Notes under the pieces: generated by a model
The model's database searches: none
Told to the model about the DNA's origin: nothing
What the model saw: only the letters and a program-made list of their open reading frames with translations
In this document: positions 35,924 through 44,382 of the stretch, piece by piece
How the letters are laid out: the number at the start of each line of letters is the position of its first letter
Position numbering within the stretch: position 1 is the stretch's first letter
Origin: Blastomonas natatoria
GTDB taxonomy: Bacteria > Pseudomonadota > Alphaproteobacteria > Sphingomonadales > Sphingomonadaceae
Length of the DNA: 64,000 bases
Reading direction: 5' to 3'
Assembly: GCF_003201955.1 (NCBI RefSeq)
Contig: NZ_QJJM01000002.1
Span: 62,001-126,000 of the forward strand
Made by a program: the position numbers and the translations under genes

Positions 35924-35930
35924 TCGGGCG

Positions 35931-35959
35931 GGCCCGGCGGAGTTCAGCTCTGCCGGGCC
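35931..35959. terminator. bidirectional hairpin between purH and the convergent methyltransferase gene
   Basis: GGCCCGGC and GCCGGGCC arms enclose GGAGTTCAGCTCT, which pairs further to give an imperfect stem of about eleven bases. The right arm includes the stop codon region of the minus-strand gene. There is no long T run, so its strength as a terminator is uncertain. Confidence 0.55.
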
Positions 35960-36750
35960 AGAACCTCATAGGCCATCACGGCAGCGGCGACCGCGGCGTT
36001 CAGGCTGTCCGCCTTGCCCAGCATCGGGATCTTGACCAGCAGGTCGCATTCCGCCTCATAGGCGGGCGGCAGCCCCTGCGCCTCGTTGCCGATGAGCAGG
36101 AAGCAGGGCGTGCCATAATCCGCCCCGCGATAATCGAAGCTGGTGTTGAGGCTGGTGCCGACCAGTTGCCCCGGCCCGGCGCGCAGCCAGCGCAGGAATT
36201 CGCCCCAGTCGGCCTGCGCTACCGGAACGGTGAACACCGCACCCATGCTCGCGCGAACGGCCTCGACCGAAAACGGATCGACGCACTGGTCGACCAGGAT
36301 CAGTCCGCCCGCGCCCACCGCGTCGCAGGTGCGCAGCATGGTGCCGAGATTGCCCGGATCGCGCATCGACTGCGCGACCAGCCAGATGCCCGAACGACCG
36401 CGATCGAGCGCATCGAGCGATGTCGGCAGATCGGCGAACACGCCCAGCACCGTCTGAGGATTTTCCTTGCCGCTGATCTTTGAAAGAATGTCGCTGGTGG
36501 TCTCGTAGATCGTGCCACCCGCCGCGACGACCGCCGCTTCGAGCGCATCGACCAGCGGATGCGGGTCGCGCTGCTGGCCGAGCCACAGCGCTTCGGGAAC
36601 AATGCCGGCCTCGCGCGCCTCAGTGAGCAGCCTGAGCCCCTCGGCAAGGAAACGGCCCTCGCGCTTGCGATGCTTCTTTTCGCGCAAGGACCGCGCAGCC
36701 TTGACTGCGGGGTTGGAAAAGCCGGTGATGAGATGCCGATGAATCGTCAT
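35944..36750 (-). CDS. SpoU/TrmH-family RNA 2'-O-methyltransferase
   Basis: 268 residues with the SPOUT fold. The N-terminal substrate-binding part starts KAARSLREKKHRKREGRFLAEG; the C-terminal knotted domain shows QSMRDPGNLGTMLRTCDAVGAGGLI, VSMGAVF-like RASMGAVFTVPV, and LLIGNEAQGLPP, ending LNAAVAAAVMAYEVLA. These are motifs 1 to 3 of the SpoU family. It methylates ribose of a tRNA or rRNA nucleotide; the target cannot be told. It ends the leftward unit that follows the HPr gene at 22 bases. Confidence 0.9.
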   Translation of the reverse strand: MTIHRHLITGFSNPAVKAARSLREKKHRKREGRFLAEGLRLLTEAREAGIVPEALWLGQQRDPHPLVDALEAAVVAAGGTIYETTSDILSKISGKENPQTVLGVFADLPTSLDALDRGRSGIWLVAQSMRDPGNLGTMLRTCDAVGAGGLILVDQCVDPFSVEAVRASMGAVFTVPVAQADWGEFLRWLRAGPGQLVGTSLNTSFDYRGADYGTPCFLLIGNEAQGLPPAYEAECDLLVKIPMLGKADSLNAAVAAAVMAYEVLARQS

Positions 36751-36772
36751 GACAGAGGGGCCGGAAGGACGT

Positions 36773-37048
36773 TCAGTCCTCGCCGAAACCGTCCATGACC
36801 AGGCCGACCAGCTTCTTGAGCGCGGCCTCCTCGCCCTCGCCCTCGACGCGAATGGTGATGCTGTCGCCGCGCGCTGCGCCCAGCATCATCAGGCCCATGA
36901 TCGAGCTGCCGGTGACCTCGTTATCGTCCTTGCTGACATGCACCTTCACGGTTTGCGGCAGGCGAGCAACGGCGCCTACGAACTTGGCGCTCGCCCGGGC
37001 GTGCAGGCCTCGTGCATTGGTGATCTGCACGGTCTGCTGCTGGCTCAT
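36773..37048 (-). CDS. ptsH: HPr-family phosphocarrier protein
   Basis: 91 residues. The phosphorylated His is His16 in ARGLHARASAKF. Ser49 in TGSSIMGLMMLGAARGD corresponds to Ser46 of HPr, the target of HPr kinase, and HprK is encoded 1.5 kb upstream. The start overlaps the EIIA stop by four bases. No sugar-specific PTS permease is nearby, so the protein most likely serves regulation, as in other Alphaproteobacteria, where this set senses carbon and nitrogen state through PtsP, HPr and EIIA proteins. Confidence 0.94.
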   Translation of the reverse strand: MSQQQTVQITNARGLHARASAKFVGAVARLPQTVKVHVSKDDNEVTGSSIMGLMMLGAARGDSITIRVEGEGEEAALKKLVGLVMDGFGED

Positions 37049-37455
37049 TGGGGGCTTTCCTGCCCCAGCAGATCGGACGCGACGCTGATATATTTCTGCC
37101 CGGCATCGCGCGCGGCAGCGACAGCATCGCGCACGTTCATCGATCGGCGCGCACCTTCCAGGCGGATCAGCATCGGCAGGTTGACGCCTGCAATCACCTC
37201 GACCCGGCCCGCCTCGAGCAGCGAGATGGCGAGGTTGGAAGGCGTGCCGCCGAACAGGTCGGTCAGGATGATGACACCCTTTCCGGTATCGACCCTGACG
37301 ATGGCCGCGGCAATGTCTGCCCGCCTCTGTTCCATGTCATCGTTCGGGCCGATGTCTATGGTTTCAATATGTTGCTGCTTGCCGACCACATGTTCCATCG
37401 CGACCAGAAATTCCTGTGCGAGCCGTCCATGGGTGACGAGAATAAGACCGATCAT
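37045..37455 (-). CDS. PTS EIIA component of the mannose family
   Basis: 136 residues with the EIIA-Man fold. The phosphorylation site His9 lies in LILVTHGRLAQEF, and ILTDLFGGTPSNLAISLL is the conserved second loop. There are no EIIB, IIC or IID domains, so this is a stand-alone regulatory EIIA. It is phosphorylated by HPr (next gene, four-base overlap) and may regulate the ChvG/ChvI kinase or HprK activity; this is known in related Alphaproteobacteria only in outline. Confidence 0.93.
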   Translation of the reverse strand: MIGLILVTHGRLAQEFLVAMEHVVGKQQHIETIDIGPNDDMEQRRADIAAAIVRVDTGKGVIILTDLFGGTPSNLAISLLEAGRVEVIAGVNLPMLIRLEGARRSMNVRDAVAAARDAGQKYISVASDLLGQESPQ

Positions 37456-37560
37456 GGGGGGTGTTTGTACCAGTTGCTGTATCTTGAAATCTCTATGGCT
37501 GACGTCAGTCCCTGACCCAAGGCCTTTTCAGCGATCTCTCCCCTGCCCGGCTTTCCGCCA

Positions 37561-38511
37561 TCATGCAGGCGGTGCGGGGCTTTCCTCTATGGCATCTGTG
37601 GGTCGTGACGTCAGATTGCGATGCTGGACAGTGGGACAAAAGCCTGCTGCTTGCAAGCATTTGCTGATCTCCTGAGCCACGAACACCGACCGGTGTCTCC
37701 CCCCGGTACACCCGATGGCAATATGAACATAAGCCTTGGCCGCCGCCTGATAACGCGGCAGCAGGAATGTCAGCAGATCGACCATGCGGTCGATTGCGCC
37801 CTGATAGGCAGGATCTTCGGTGACGAAAGCCCCAACCGGAGCATCGAGCCCGGTCATGTCGCGCAGCGAGCGATCCCAATAGGGGTTGCGCAGAAAGCGC
37901 ATGTCGAACACCAGGTCGGCGCTGGGCGGCATGCCCCGCGCGAAACCGAAGCTGGTCACGATGATGCTGGTCGGCGACTGTTCGAGCGCGAAACGGCGGC
38001 GGATCTCCTGCTGCAGGTCCGACACGGGCATGTCGGTGGTGTCGATGACGTTTTCCGCCCAGCGCCTGAGCGGCTGCAGCCATTCGCGCTCCTCGGCAAT
38101 TCCTGCTTCTGCCGAGCGGTCCTGCGCAAGGGGATGACGCCGACGGGTCTCGGCATAGCGCCGCTGCAACTCGCGTCCGGCGCAATCTAGAAACAGCGTG
38201 CTGATCGCATATTCGGGCCGTTCCTCCAGATCGCGCACCTGGCGAACGATCGATCCGGGATCGAAACCGCGCGTGCGCGTATCGAAGCCGATTGCCAGCG
38301 GTCGTTCCTCGCCGAACCGGCGGACGGCATGGGGCGTGTCCATCAGCAACGGGAGCAGCCGGATCGGGAAATTGTCGATTGCCTCCCAGCCCAGATCCTC
38401 GAGCGTCTTGAGCGCGGTCGACTTGCCTGCCCCCGAAAGCCCGGTGACCAGCATCACGCGGTGCGGTGCGGTCTCGGCCGGAAGGTCTGGAGATGCGCTC
38501 GGTTCAGTCAT
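37561..38511 (-). CDS. rapZ: RNase adapter / nucleotide-binding protein RapZ
   Basis: 316 residues. Walker A GLSGAGKST at residues 24-32, DNFPIRLLP, DTRTRGFDP, and the C-terminal AIGCTGGRHRSVFVAQEIS motif with the signature GCTGGRHRSV. RapZ binds ATP/GTP and amino-sugar ligands and, in enteric bacteria, adapts RNase E to small RNAs; in Alphaproteobacteria it sits with hprK and EIIA genes. ATG at 38511 is chosen over an upstream start that would add seven residues; both are possible. It is 49 bases after the hprK stop in the same leftward unit. Confidence 0.93.
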   Translation of the reverse strand: MTEPSASPDLPAETAPHRVMLVTGLSGAGKSTALKTLEDLGWEAIDNFPIRLLPLLMDTPHAVRRFGEERPLAIGFDTRTRGFDPGSIVRQVRDLEERPEYAISTLFLDCAGRELQRRYAETRRRHPLAQDRSAEAGIAEEREWLQPLRRWAENVIDTTDMPVSDLQQEIRRRFALEQSPTSIIVTSFGFARGMPPSADLVFDMRFLRNPYWDRSLRDMTGLDAPVGAFVTEDPAYQGAIDRMVDLLTFLLPRYQAAAKAYVHIAIGCTGGRHRSVFVAQEISKCLQAAGFCPTVQHRNLTSRPTDAIEESPAPPA

Positions 38512-38560
38512 GGGCCACCCCTGGCACGACACGCGCGAGGCCTTTCCGCGCGTTGCTGCA

Positions 38561-38995
38561 CTAGACCTTCAGCCCATAGGCTTGCAACGCCATTTCCGCC
38601 TTGATCGCCAGCACACGGCTGTCGGGGGAAAGCAGGATCTCCGGGATATCCAGCCCCAGCAGCATCCGGTGCTGGCTGCGCTCGATCCAGCGTGGCGCGG
38701 CCCGATTGAGTTCGATCAGCAGCGCCACCGGGCTATCCGGTCCGGGCTCGGCCGGCAGCAGACCCAGATTGCGCACTTCGATCAGCCCGCCGATATTGGG
38801 AGCAGCCGAGGCGATCAGCCGCTCCCCTGTGCGACGCAACGCCGTATGGTCATCGCTGATCAGCCGGGCGCCGCGATCGATCAGCGCCAGCGCGAGTTCG
38901 GACTTGCCGATGCCCGATTCGCCGCTGATCAGCAGTGCTGCGCCGCCAATGCTCACGCAACTGGCCGGATATGTGCAACTGTCCCCCTGCCCCAT
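38561..38995 (-). CDS. hprK: short HPr kinase/phosphorylase
   Basis: 144 residues, only the C-terminal kinase domain, which is the usual alphaproteobacterial form without the N-terminal half known from Firmicutes. Walker A GESGIGKS at residues 25-32, and ISDDHTALRR, with the catalytic acidic pair at 48-49, are visible. LIEVRNLGLL is the HprK signature. It phosphorylates Ser49 of HPr. The ATG at 38995 is chosen because the upstream frame has no similarity and overlaps chvG. Located 55 bases after chvG. Confidence 0.9.
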   Translation of the reverse strand: MGQGDSCTYPASCVSIGGAALLISGESGIGKSELALALIDRGARLISDDHTALRRTGERLIASAAPNIGGLIEVRNLGLLPAEPGPDSPVALLIELNRAAPRWIERSQHRMLLGLDIPEILLSPDSRVLAIKAEMALQAYGLKV

Positions 38996-39050
38996 GCCAT
39001 CCTCCCCCAATGGTTCCGTTCCGGAAACTGTCCGAATGCTAGCGCCGTGC

Positions 39051-40649
39051 TCAGGCCGGCGAAATGGGCAGTTCCTGCTGATCCTTGGCAGGCAGGCAGA
39101 TTTCGAACACGGCGCCCGGCGCCCCATCGTCACGGTCGGCAACGGTGATCGTGCCGTGATGCCCCTCGACGATCGTGCGTGCGATCGCCAGACCCAGCCC
39201 GCTATGCTGCCCGAACTCCTCGCCCTCCGGCCGGGCGCTGTGAAAGCGGCGGAAGATGGCCTCGCGCTCGCTGGGTTCGACACCGGGCCCTTCGTCGATC
39301 ACCCGCACGAGCACCCGCCCGCGCAATTGCGTCGCCTCGATCCGCACCAGACCGCCCGGCGGGGAGAAGGAGATGGCATTGTCGAGCAGGTTCGAGATCA
39401 CGCGTTCCAGCCGCGTGCCCTCCCCCATCACGACCGCCACGCCGCGCCGCGGCCGTGCAAAGGCGGTTTCGCGGCCATGATTCAGACCGCGCGAACGTCG
39501 CAGGTCGAGGAGATTCTCGATCATCTCGCCCAGATCTATCGGCTCGAACCGGGTGCGCGTGAGCTGCGCATCGACCCGGGAGGCTTCGGAAATGTCGGTG
39601 ATCAACCGATCGAGCCTGCGCACATCGCTGCATGCGATCTCGAACAGTTGCGCACGCAGCCCCTCATCCTTGACGCTGCCCAATCCCTCCAGAGCGGAGC
39701 GCAACGAAGCCAGCGGATTCTTGAGCTCATGGCTGACATCGGCAGCAAAGGCTTCGGTCGCATCGATCTTCTGGCGGAGCGCCATGCTCATGTCAGAAAG
39801 CGACCGGGCCAGCAGGCCGATCTCGTCACCGCGCGATGGCAGGCGCGGCACCACGACTTCGCGCGCCCGACCGAGACGCACCCGTACCGCAGCGCTCGCC
39901 AGCCGCCGCAGCGGTCGAACAATGGTACGCGCCAGGAACAGCGAGAACAGGATCGATACCAACGCGGTCGCCAGCACGATCATCGAAAGATTGAACCGCT
40001 CGGCCCGGACGATGCGCGTGATATCGCGGGCGTTGTAGCTGGTCAGCAGCACCCCGTCGCCGCGCGGCAGGGCAATGGCAGCGGTGATCATGGGGGTGCG
40101 GTCGGGCGCATAGCGCATGCGGGCCGTCGCCGCCCCGGTCCGCGCCGCCTCGGCCGCTTCCGGCCATTGGCGCATCCGGTCAGGACGGCGTTCGGCAAAA
40201 CGGTCGACTCGCTGGGCATCGACCAGCCAGTCGAAGCCCTGATCGAGCAGCCGGGCCGCATGACGCTGCCAGGGCTCTTCGGATGGGTCGCGCAGACGAT
40301 AGGTGGGCGGCGCAAGGGCAAAGCTGTCGAGCACAAGGCCGCCGGCCCGGTTATAAAGGCGGATACGCGAATCATACCGATCGCTGACCGCCTTCACCAT
40401 CGCCTCGCGACCTCCTCGATCGAGGCTCTGCAAGGCGTGAGCCAGCAGCCAGATGCTCTGCTGTTCCTGCTCCAGCCGCTCCTGGATGATCTGCTCGCGA
40501 TAGCTGTCGAGATAGAGAAGGCCGCCGCCGAGCATGGCGATGGCGAACACGTTCACTGCCAGGATCCGCCAGGTCAGCGAAACCCGCCTGGTCCAGCCGA
40601 GCCGCAGCGAAGGCGGATTATTCTCCGGCGAATCGGTAGCCGGCGCCAT
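39051..40649 (-). CDS. chvG: sensor histidine kinase ChvG
   Basis: 532 residues. A first membrane helix ([19 protein letters not shown]), a periplasmic domain of about 200 residues, a second helix ([20 protein letters not shown]), a HAMP domain ([17 protein letters not shown]), the DHp box with phosphorylated His in [20 protein letters not shown], and the ATPase domain with [17 protein letters not shown] and [17 protein letters not shown]. The start at 40649 lies 32 bases inside the chvI 3' end. With ChvI it responds to acid or envelope stress and metabolic state in Rhizobiales; its neighbourhood with PckA and HprK links it to carbon control. Confidence 0.93.
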   Translation of the reverse strand: MAPATDSPENNPPSLRLGWTRRVSLTWRILAVNVFAIAMLGGGLLYLDSYREQIIQERLEQEQQSIWLLAHALQSLDRGGREAMVKAVSDRYDSRIRLYNRAGGLVLDSFALAPPTYRLRDPSEEPWQRHAARLLDQGFDWLVDAQRVDRFAERRPDRMRQWPEAAEAARTGAATARMRYAPDRTPMITAAIALPRGDGVLLTSYNARDITRIVRAERFNLSMIVLATALVSILFSLFLARTIVRPLRRLASAAVRVRLGRAREVVVPRLPSRGDEIGLLARSLSDMSMALRQKIDATEAFAADVSHELKNPLASLRSALEGLGSVKDEGLRAQLFEIACSDVRRLDRLITDISEASRVDAQLTRTRFEPIDLGEMIENLLDLRRSRGLNHGRETAFARPRRGVAVVMGEGTRLERVISNLLDNAISFSPPGGLVRIEATQLRGRVLVRVIDEGPGVEPSEREAIFRRFHSARPEGEEFGQHSGLGLAIARTIVEGHHGTITVADRDDGAPGAVFEICLPAKDQQELPISPA

Positions 40650-41325
40650 ACAGGGTATCGATTGCGGAAAATTCGGGATCGACCTCGCGGAACTTGCGCC
40701 GCAGCCGCTTGATATGGCTGTCGATGGTGCGGTCATCGACATAGACATCGTCCTGATAAGCCGCATCCATCAACTGGTTGCGGCTCTTCACCACCCCTGG
40801 CCGCGCAGCCAGCGCCTCAAGGATCAGGAATTCGGTGACGGTCAGCGTCACGCGCTTGCCGTCCCAGCTGACCATGTGCCGCGCAGGGTCCATCTCCAGC
40901 CGTCCTCTCACGATCGGTTCGGCGGCAGGTTCGTCACTGGGCGCATCGGGCGCGCGCATCAGCTCGGCCCGGCGCAGGATCGCCTTGATCCGGGCAATCA
41001 GCAGCCGCTGCGAGAAAGGCTTGGTGATGTAATCGTCGGCCCCCATGGCCAGGCCCAGCGCTTCGTCCAGCTCCTCATCCTTCGAGGTCAGGAAGATCAC
41101 CGGCACGGCGCTATGCTCCCGGACACGGCGCAGCAGTTCCAGCCCGTCCATGCGCGGCATCTTGATGTCGAACAGGCACAGGTCTGGCGGCGTGTCGACA
41201 ATGGCCTTCAGCGCGGCCTCGCCATCCGAATAGAGCCGCGTGACAAATCCTTCCGCCTGCAGCGCAATCGATACCGAAGTCAGAATATTGCGGTCGTCAT
41301 CGACCAGCGCAATCACTGCTGCCAT
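40618..41325 (-). CDS. chvI: response regulator ChvI
   Basis: 235 residues. The receiver domain has the acidic pocket DDDRN and phosphorylated Asp53 in [13 protein letters not shown], with [26 protein letters not shown]; the C-terminal winged helix is of OmpR type ([38 protein letters not shown]). Partner of ChvG, which overlaps its 3' end. The gene is divergent from pckA across 286 bases. In that interval there is a LacI-type operator, so chvI or pckA may be subject to the regulator of the pectin locus. Confidence 0.95.
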   Translation of the reverse strand: MAAVIALVDDDRNILTSVSIALQAEGFVTRLYSDGEAALKAIVDTPPDLCLFDIKMPRMDGLELLRRVREHSAVPVIFLTSKDEELDEALGLAMGADDYITKPFSQRLLIARIKAILRRAELMRAPDAPSDEPAAEPIVRGRLEMDPARHMVSWDGKRVTLTVTEFLILEALAARPGVVKSRNQLMDAAYQDDVYVDDRTIDSHIKRLRRKFREVDPEFSAIDTLYGAGYRFAGE

Positions 41326-41456
41326 GCGTGGTTGAATCCTCTTGGCCCGTCCCGGGTGCCCGGTCGCATATCACAGCCCTAGCGTAAACAGCTATATTCC
41401 ATTGCCGCAACGCAGCATTTTGGGTCCCTGGCCATAACATTGCACCACCCATGTTA

Positions 41457-41466
41457 TGACACCGGT
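41457..41466. promoter_or_regulatory. LacI-type operator core between chvI and pckA
   Basis: TTATGACACCGGTAGCA, sharing the core TGACACCGGT with the six sites of the pectin locus and closest to the copy before the TonB receptor (TTTGACACCGGTAGCAA). It is 146 bases before the pckA start and 132 bases before chvI. A TTGACA (41475-41480) lies nine bases after the core on the pckA side and may be a -35 element. Confidence 0.65.
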
Positions 41467-41611
41467 AGCAGCTATTGACAGACTCCCGACCGCTGGTCTT
41501 GGACGATTGCATCACGAGGGAAGGACTGCGTGAGTCGTCTGGAATCGAGAAAGGCTGGCGGGTGCGCGCGAGACCAGCCAAGGGCGGCATCAAATTGGGA
41601 GAATTTCAGCA

Positions 41612-43219
41612 GTGGCCATTAAATCCAAAGTTTCGCTTGCCGATCAGGGCTTTACCGCAACCGACAACCAGCACTGGAATTTGGGCACCGAAGCCCTGGT
41701 CGAAGAGGCCCTGCGCAACGGCGAGGGATCGCTGGCCAAGGGCGGTGCGCTGGTCGTCGCAACCGGCAAGCACACCGGCCGCAGCGCCAACGACAAGTTC
41801 ATCGTCCGCGATGCCGAGACCGAAAACACCGTCTGGTGGGGCAAGACCAATGTTGCGATGACGCCCGAGAATTTCGCCACGCTCAAGGCCGATTTCCTCG
41901 CCTTCCTCGCCGAAAAGCCCAAGCTTTACGTGCAGGACCTGTTCGGCGGTTCGCAGCCCGAATACCGCGTAAACGTTCGGGTGATCAACGAATTCGCCTG
42001 GCACAGCCAGTTCATCCGCACGCTGCTCGTCCGCCCCAAGGCCGAGGAGCTGTCCGATTTCGCGCCCGAATACACGATCATCGACCTGCCCAGCTTCCGC
42101 GCCGACCCCGCCAAGCATGGCACGCGCAGCGAGACCGTGATTGCGGTGAACCTCACCGAAAAGCTGATCCTGATCGGCGGCACTGCCTATGCGGGCGAAA
42201 TGAAGAAGTCGGTCTTCGGCATCCTCAACTATCTGCTGCCGACCAAGGGCGTGATGCCGATGCATTGTTCCGCCAATATCGGCCCCGAGGGCGACACTGC
42301 GGTGTTCTTCGGCCTGTCGGGCACCGGCAAGACCACGCTTTCCGCCGATGCCAGCCGCACGCTGATCGGCGATGACGAGCATGGCTGGTCCGACACCGCC
42401 GTGTTCAACTTCGAAGGCGGCTGCTATGCCAAGATGATCAACCTCTCGCCCGAGGCCGAGCCCGAGATCTACGCCACCACCGGTCGCTTCGGCACGGTGC
42501 TGGAAAATGTGGTGATGGATCCGGCGACCCGCACGCTCGACTTTGCGGACAATTCGCTCGCCGAGAACAGCCGCGGTTCCTACCCGATCGACTTCATCCC
42601 CAACACGTCGAAGGACAATCTGGGCCCGGTGCCGAAGAACATCATCTTCCTCACCGCCGATGCCTATGGCGTGCTGCCGCCGATCGCGCGGCTGACCCCC
42701 GAACAGGCGATGTACCACTTCCTGTCGGGCTATACCGCGCGTGTCGCCGGAACCGAAATCGGCGTGACCGAGCCTTCGGCGACCTTCTCGACCTGTTTCG
42801 GTGCGCCGTTCATGCCGCGTCACCCCTCGGTCTATGGCAATCTGCTGAAAGAGCGCATCGCGAAGGGCAATGTCACCTGCTGGCTGGTCAATACCGGCTG
42901 GACCGGCGGCAAGCACGGTGTCGGCAGCCGCATGCCGATCAAGGCGACGCGCGCGCTGCTCAACGCCGCACTCGATGGCAGCCTGAACAATACCGAATTC
43001 CGCACCGATCCCAATTTCGGCTTCGAGGTTCCGGTCAGCGTACCGGGCGTCGACAGTGCGATCCTCGATCCGCGCGGCACGTGGGCGGACAAGGCGGACT
43101 ACGACGCCACCGCGCAAAAGCTGGTCGGCCAGTTCATCGACAATTTCGCGCAGTTTGAAGAGCATGTCGATGAGGCGGTCCGCGCCGCCGCCCCGCAACG
43201 TCAGGCCGTCGCCGCCTGA
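41612..43219 (+). CDS. pckA: phosphoenolpyruvate carboxykinase (ATP)
   Basis: 535 residues. P-loop [15 protein letters not shown], metal-binding [10 protein letters not shown], substrate region [16 protein letters not shown], and RYGENP-free ATP-type layout with [15 protein letters not shown] near the end. It converts oxaloacetate to PEP in gluconeogenesis. The GTG start at 41612 follows GGGAGAATTTC and gives the conserved N-terminus [13 protein letters not shown]. The upstream LacI-type operator is unusual: it suggests regulation by a sugar-acid sensor. A hairpin follows the stop. Confidence 0.95.
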   Translation: MAIKSKVSLADQGFTATDNQHWNLGTEALVEEALRNGEGSLAKGGALVVATGKHTGRSANDKFIVRDAETENTVWWGKTNVAMTPENFATLKADFLAFLAEKPKLYVQDLFGGSQPEYRVNVRVINEFAWHSQFIRTLLVRPKAEELSDFAPEYTIIDLPSFRADPAKHGTRSETVIAVNLTEKLILIGGTAYAGEMKKSVFGILNYLLPTKGVMPMHCSANIGPEGDTAVFFGLSGTGKTTLSADASRTLIGDDEHGWSDTAVFNFEGGCYAKMINLSPEAEPEIYATTGRFGTVLENVVMDPATRTLDFADNSLAENSRGSYPIDFIPNTSKDNLGPVPKNIIFLTADAYGVLPPIARLTPEQAMYHFLSGYTARVAGTEIGVTEPSATFSTCFGAPFMPRHPSVYGNLLKERIAKGNVTCWLVNTGWTGGKHGVGSRMPIKATRALLNAALDGSLNNTEFRTDPNFGFEVPVSVPGVDSAILDPRGTWADKADYDATAQKLVGQFIDNFAQFEEHVDEAVRAAAPQRQAVAA

Positions 43220-43222
43220 CCC

Positions 43223-43252
43223 GGCCCGGTTCACGATCGGGCCTTCGTTCTT
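43223..43252 (+). terminator. hairpin terminator after pckA
   Basis: Six-base GC stem GGCCCG / CGGGCC with a nine-base loop, followed by TTCGTTCTTG. Short stem and interrupted T run; a moderate terminator is likely. Confidence 0.6.
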
Positions 43253-43264
43253 GAAAGCCCGATC

Positions 43265-43714
43265 ATGACCGACCACAGCATAAGATCTTTCGATTCCAGC
43301 ACAGCCGTTCGCCACCTTGGCGAGCGGCTGATCGCTTCCTGCCTGCCGCGCGAGGAGTGGACGCACGAGGCGCATGTTGCTGCCTGCTACTGGCTGGTGG
43401 CGGAGCGGCCCGATATCTGTCTGGCGAACGACCTGCCCGGCATCATCCGGCGGCACAACGACAGTGCCGGCACGCCCAATACGGACAGCAGCGGCTTCCA
43501 TGCGACGATCACGCATTGCTATGCGGTTGGCGTGGCGGCGTTTCATCGGCGCTGCGATGGGTCGCAGCCCCTGGTCGATCGCGTCAACGTGCTGCTGACC
43601 GCGCCCGAAGGTGCCCGCAACTGGCCGCTGCATTTCTATTCGCGCGAATCCCTGTTCTCGGTCGAGGCGCGGCGTGCGGTAATTTTACCTGATGTGGGTG
43701 CCTTGCCCGAGTGA
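43265..43714 (+). CDS. conserved protein of unknown function
   Basis: 149 residues, soluble, no signal peptide. The sequence contains EEWTHEAHVAACYWLVAE and an FHATITHCYAVGVAAFH segment, which recall a widespread uncharacterised bacterial family with WTHxxHL and GYHET motifs. Several His residues could bind a metal. It follows pckA by 45 bases after a hairpin, so it may be transcribed on its own. I do not recognise a function. Confidence 0.7.
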   Translation: MTDHSIRSFDSSTAVRHLGERLIASCLPREEWTHEAHVAACYWLVAERPDICLANDLPGIIRRHNDSAGTPNTDSSGFHATITHCYAVGVAAFHRRCDGSQPLVDRVNVLLTAPEGARNWPLHFYSRESLFSVEARRAVILPDVGALPE

Positions 43715-43804
43715 TGCCGATGGCGACCCCGGTTGCTCCATGATAACTTCAGCCGTTCTCTGGCGAGAGCCGGAGCATGGCATTGGGCATAGGGAGCAAT
43801 AGGC

Positions 43805-44122
43805 ATGGATTTCCTCAACAACATCGTCGGCCAGCTGGGCGGCGTGGACAGGATTGCGGGCCTCGCCAAGCAGGTGGGCCTCAGCGAAGCGCAGGTCCAG
43901 GCCGCAATGGCCGCGCTCGGCAAGGCCGCGCCCCAGCCCGGCGACACGGTGACCAGCGCAGCACAATCGACCGGCCTGCCGATGGACAAGCTGCAGCAAC
44001 TGCTCGCCCAGGTCGGCGGCGAGGACGCGCTCAAGAAGATCAGCGGCTTTATCGACCGCGACGGCGACGGCAACCCGGTCAACGACATCATGGGCTTCGC
44101 GAAGAAGTTCACGGGGCAGTAA
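43805..44122 (+). CDS. DUF937/YidB-like small protein with a calcium-loop-like motif
   Basis: 105 residues. LNNIVGQLGGVDRIAGLAKQVGLSEAQVQAAMAALG is a helical DUF937-like repeat region, repeated later (TGLPMDKLQQLLAQVGGED). Near the C-terminus DRDGDGNPVNDI resembles an EF-hand/dockerin calcium loop. Cytoplasmic by sequence; function unknown. The ATG follows GGGAGCAATAGG. Confidence 0.75.
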   Translation: MDFLNNIVGQLGGVDRIAGLAKQVGLSEAQVQAAMAALGKAAPQPGDTVTSAAQSTGLPMDKLQQLLAQVGGEDALKKISGFIDRDGDGNPVNDIMGFAKKFTGQ

Positions 44123-44163
44123 GCCACGTCTCGATCCGCTAGAGGCGACCGCAGGCCCAGCCA

Positions 44164-44378
44164 CCTCTCCCTTCCCGCGTGCGGGAGGGGAGATTGCTGA
44201 GGCTCCGCTTCAAATCCTCCCCGAGCTTGTCTCGGGGAGGGGGACCGCCGACCGAAGGTCGGGGGTGGAGGGGAAGCGCGGTGGCAAGGCGTCCAGTCGG
44301 AGGCATCACAAAGCTACCCCTCCACCACCCGCTGCGCGGGCAGTCCCCCTCCACCAGCAAGCCGGGGGAGGAGTTGTG
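44164..44378. repeat. composite palindromic element between DUF937 gene and rmuC
   Basis: Three nested inverted repeats: CCTCTCCCTTCCCGC with GCGGGAGGGGAG (44164-44192), a perfect ten-base CCTCCCCGAG / CTCGGGGAGG (44217-44241), and GGTGGAGGGG (44265-44274) with CCCCTCCACC (44317-44326). It resembles intergenic palindromic elements widespread in sphingomonads. It fills the 260 bases between convergent genes and could act as a transcription stop for both. No coding capacity was recognised. Confidence 0.8.
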
Positions 44379-44382
44379 AGGA

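Noticed and set aside
38601-40712. 703-codon plus-strand frame over hprK and chvG
   Set aside because: Antisense to hprK and chvG, whose motifs are complete; composition (Arg/His-rich) is that of a shadow frame.
41606-43633. 675-codon minus-strand frame over pckA
   Set aside because: Opposite strand of a complete PckA; no family motifs.
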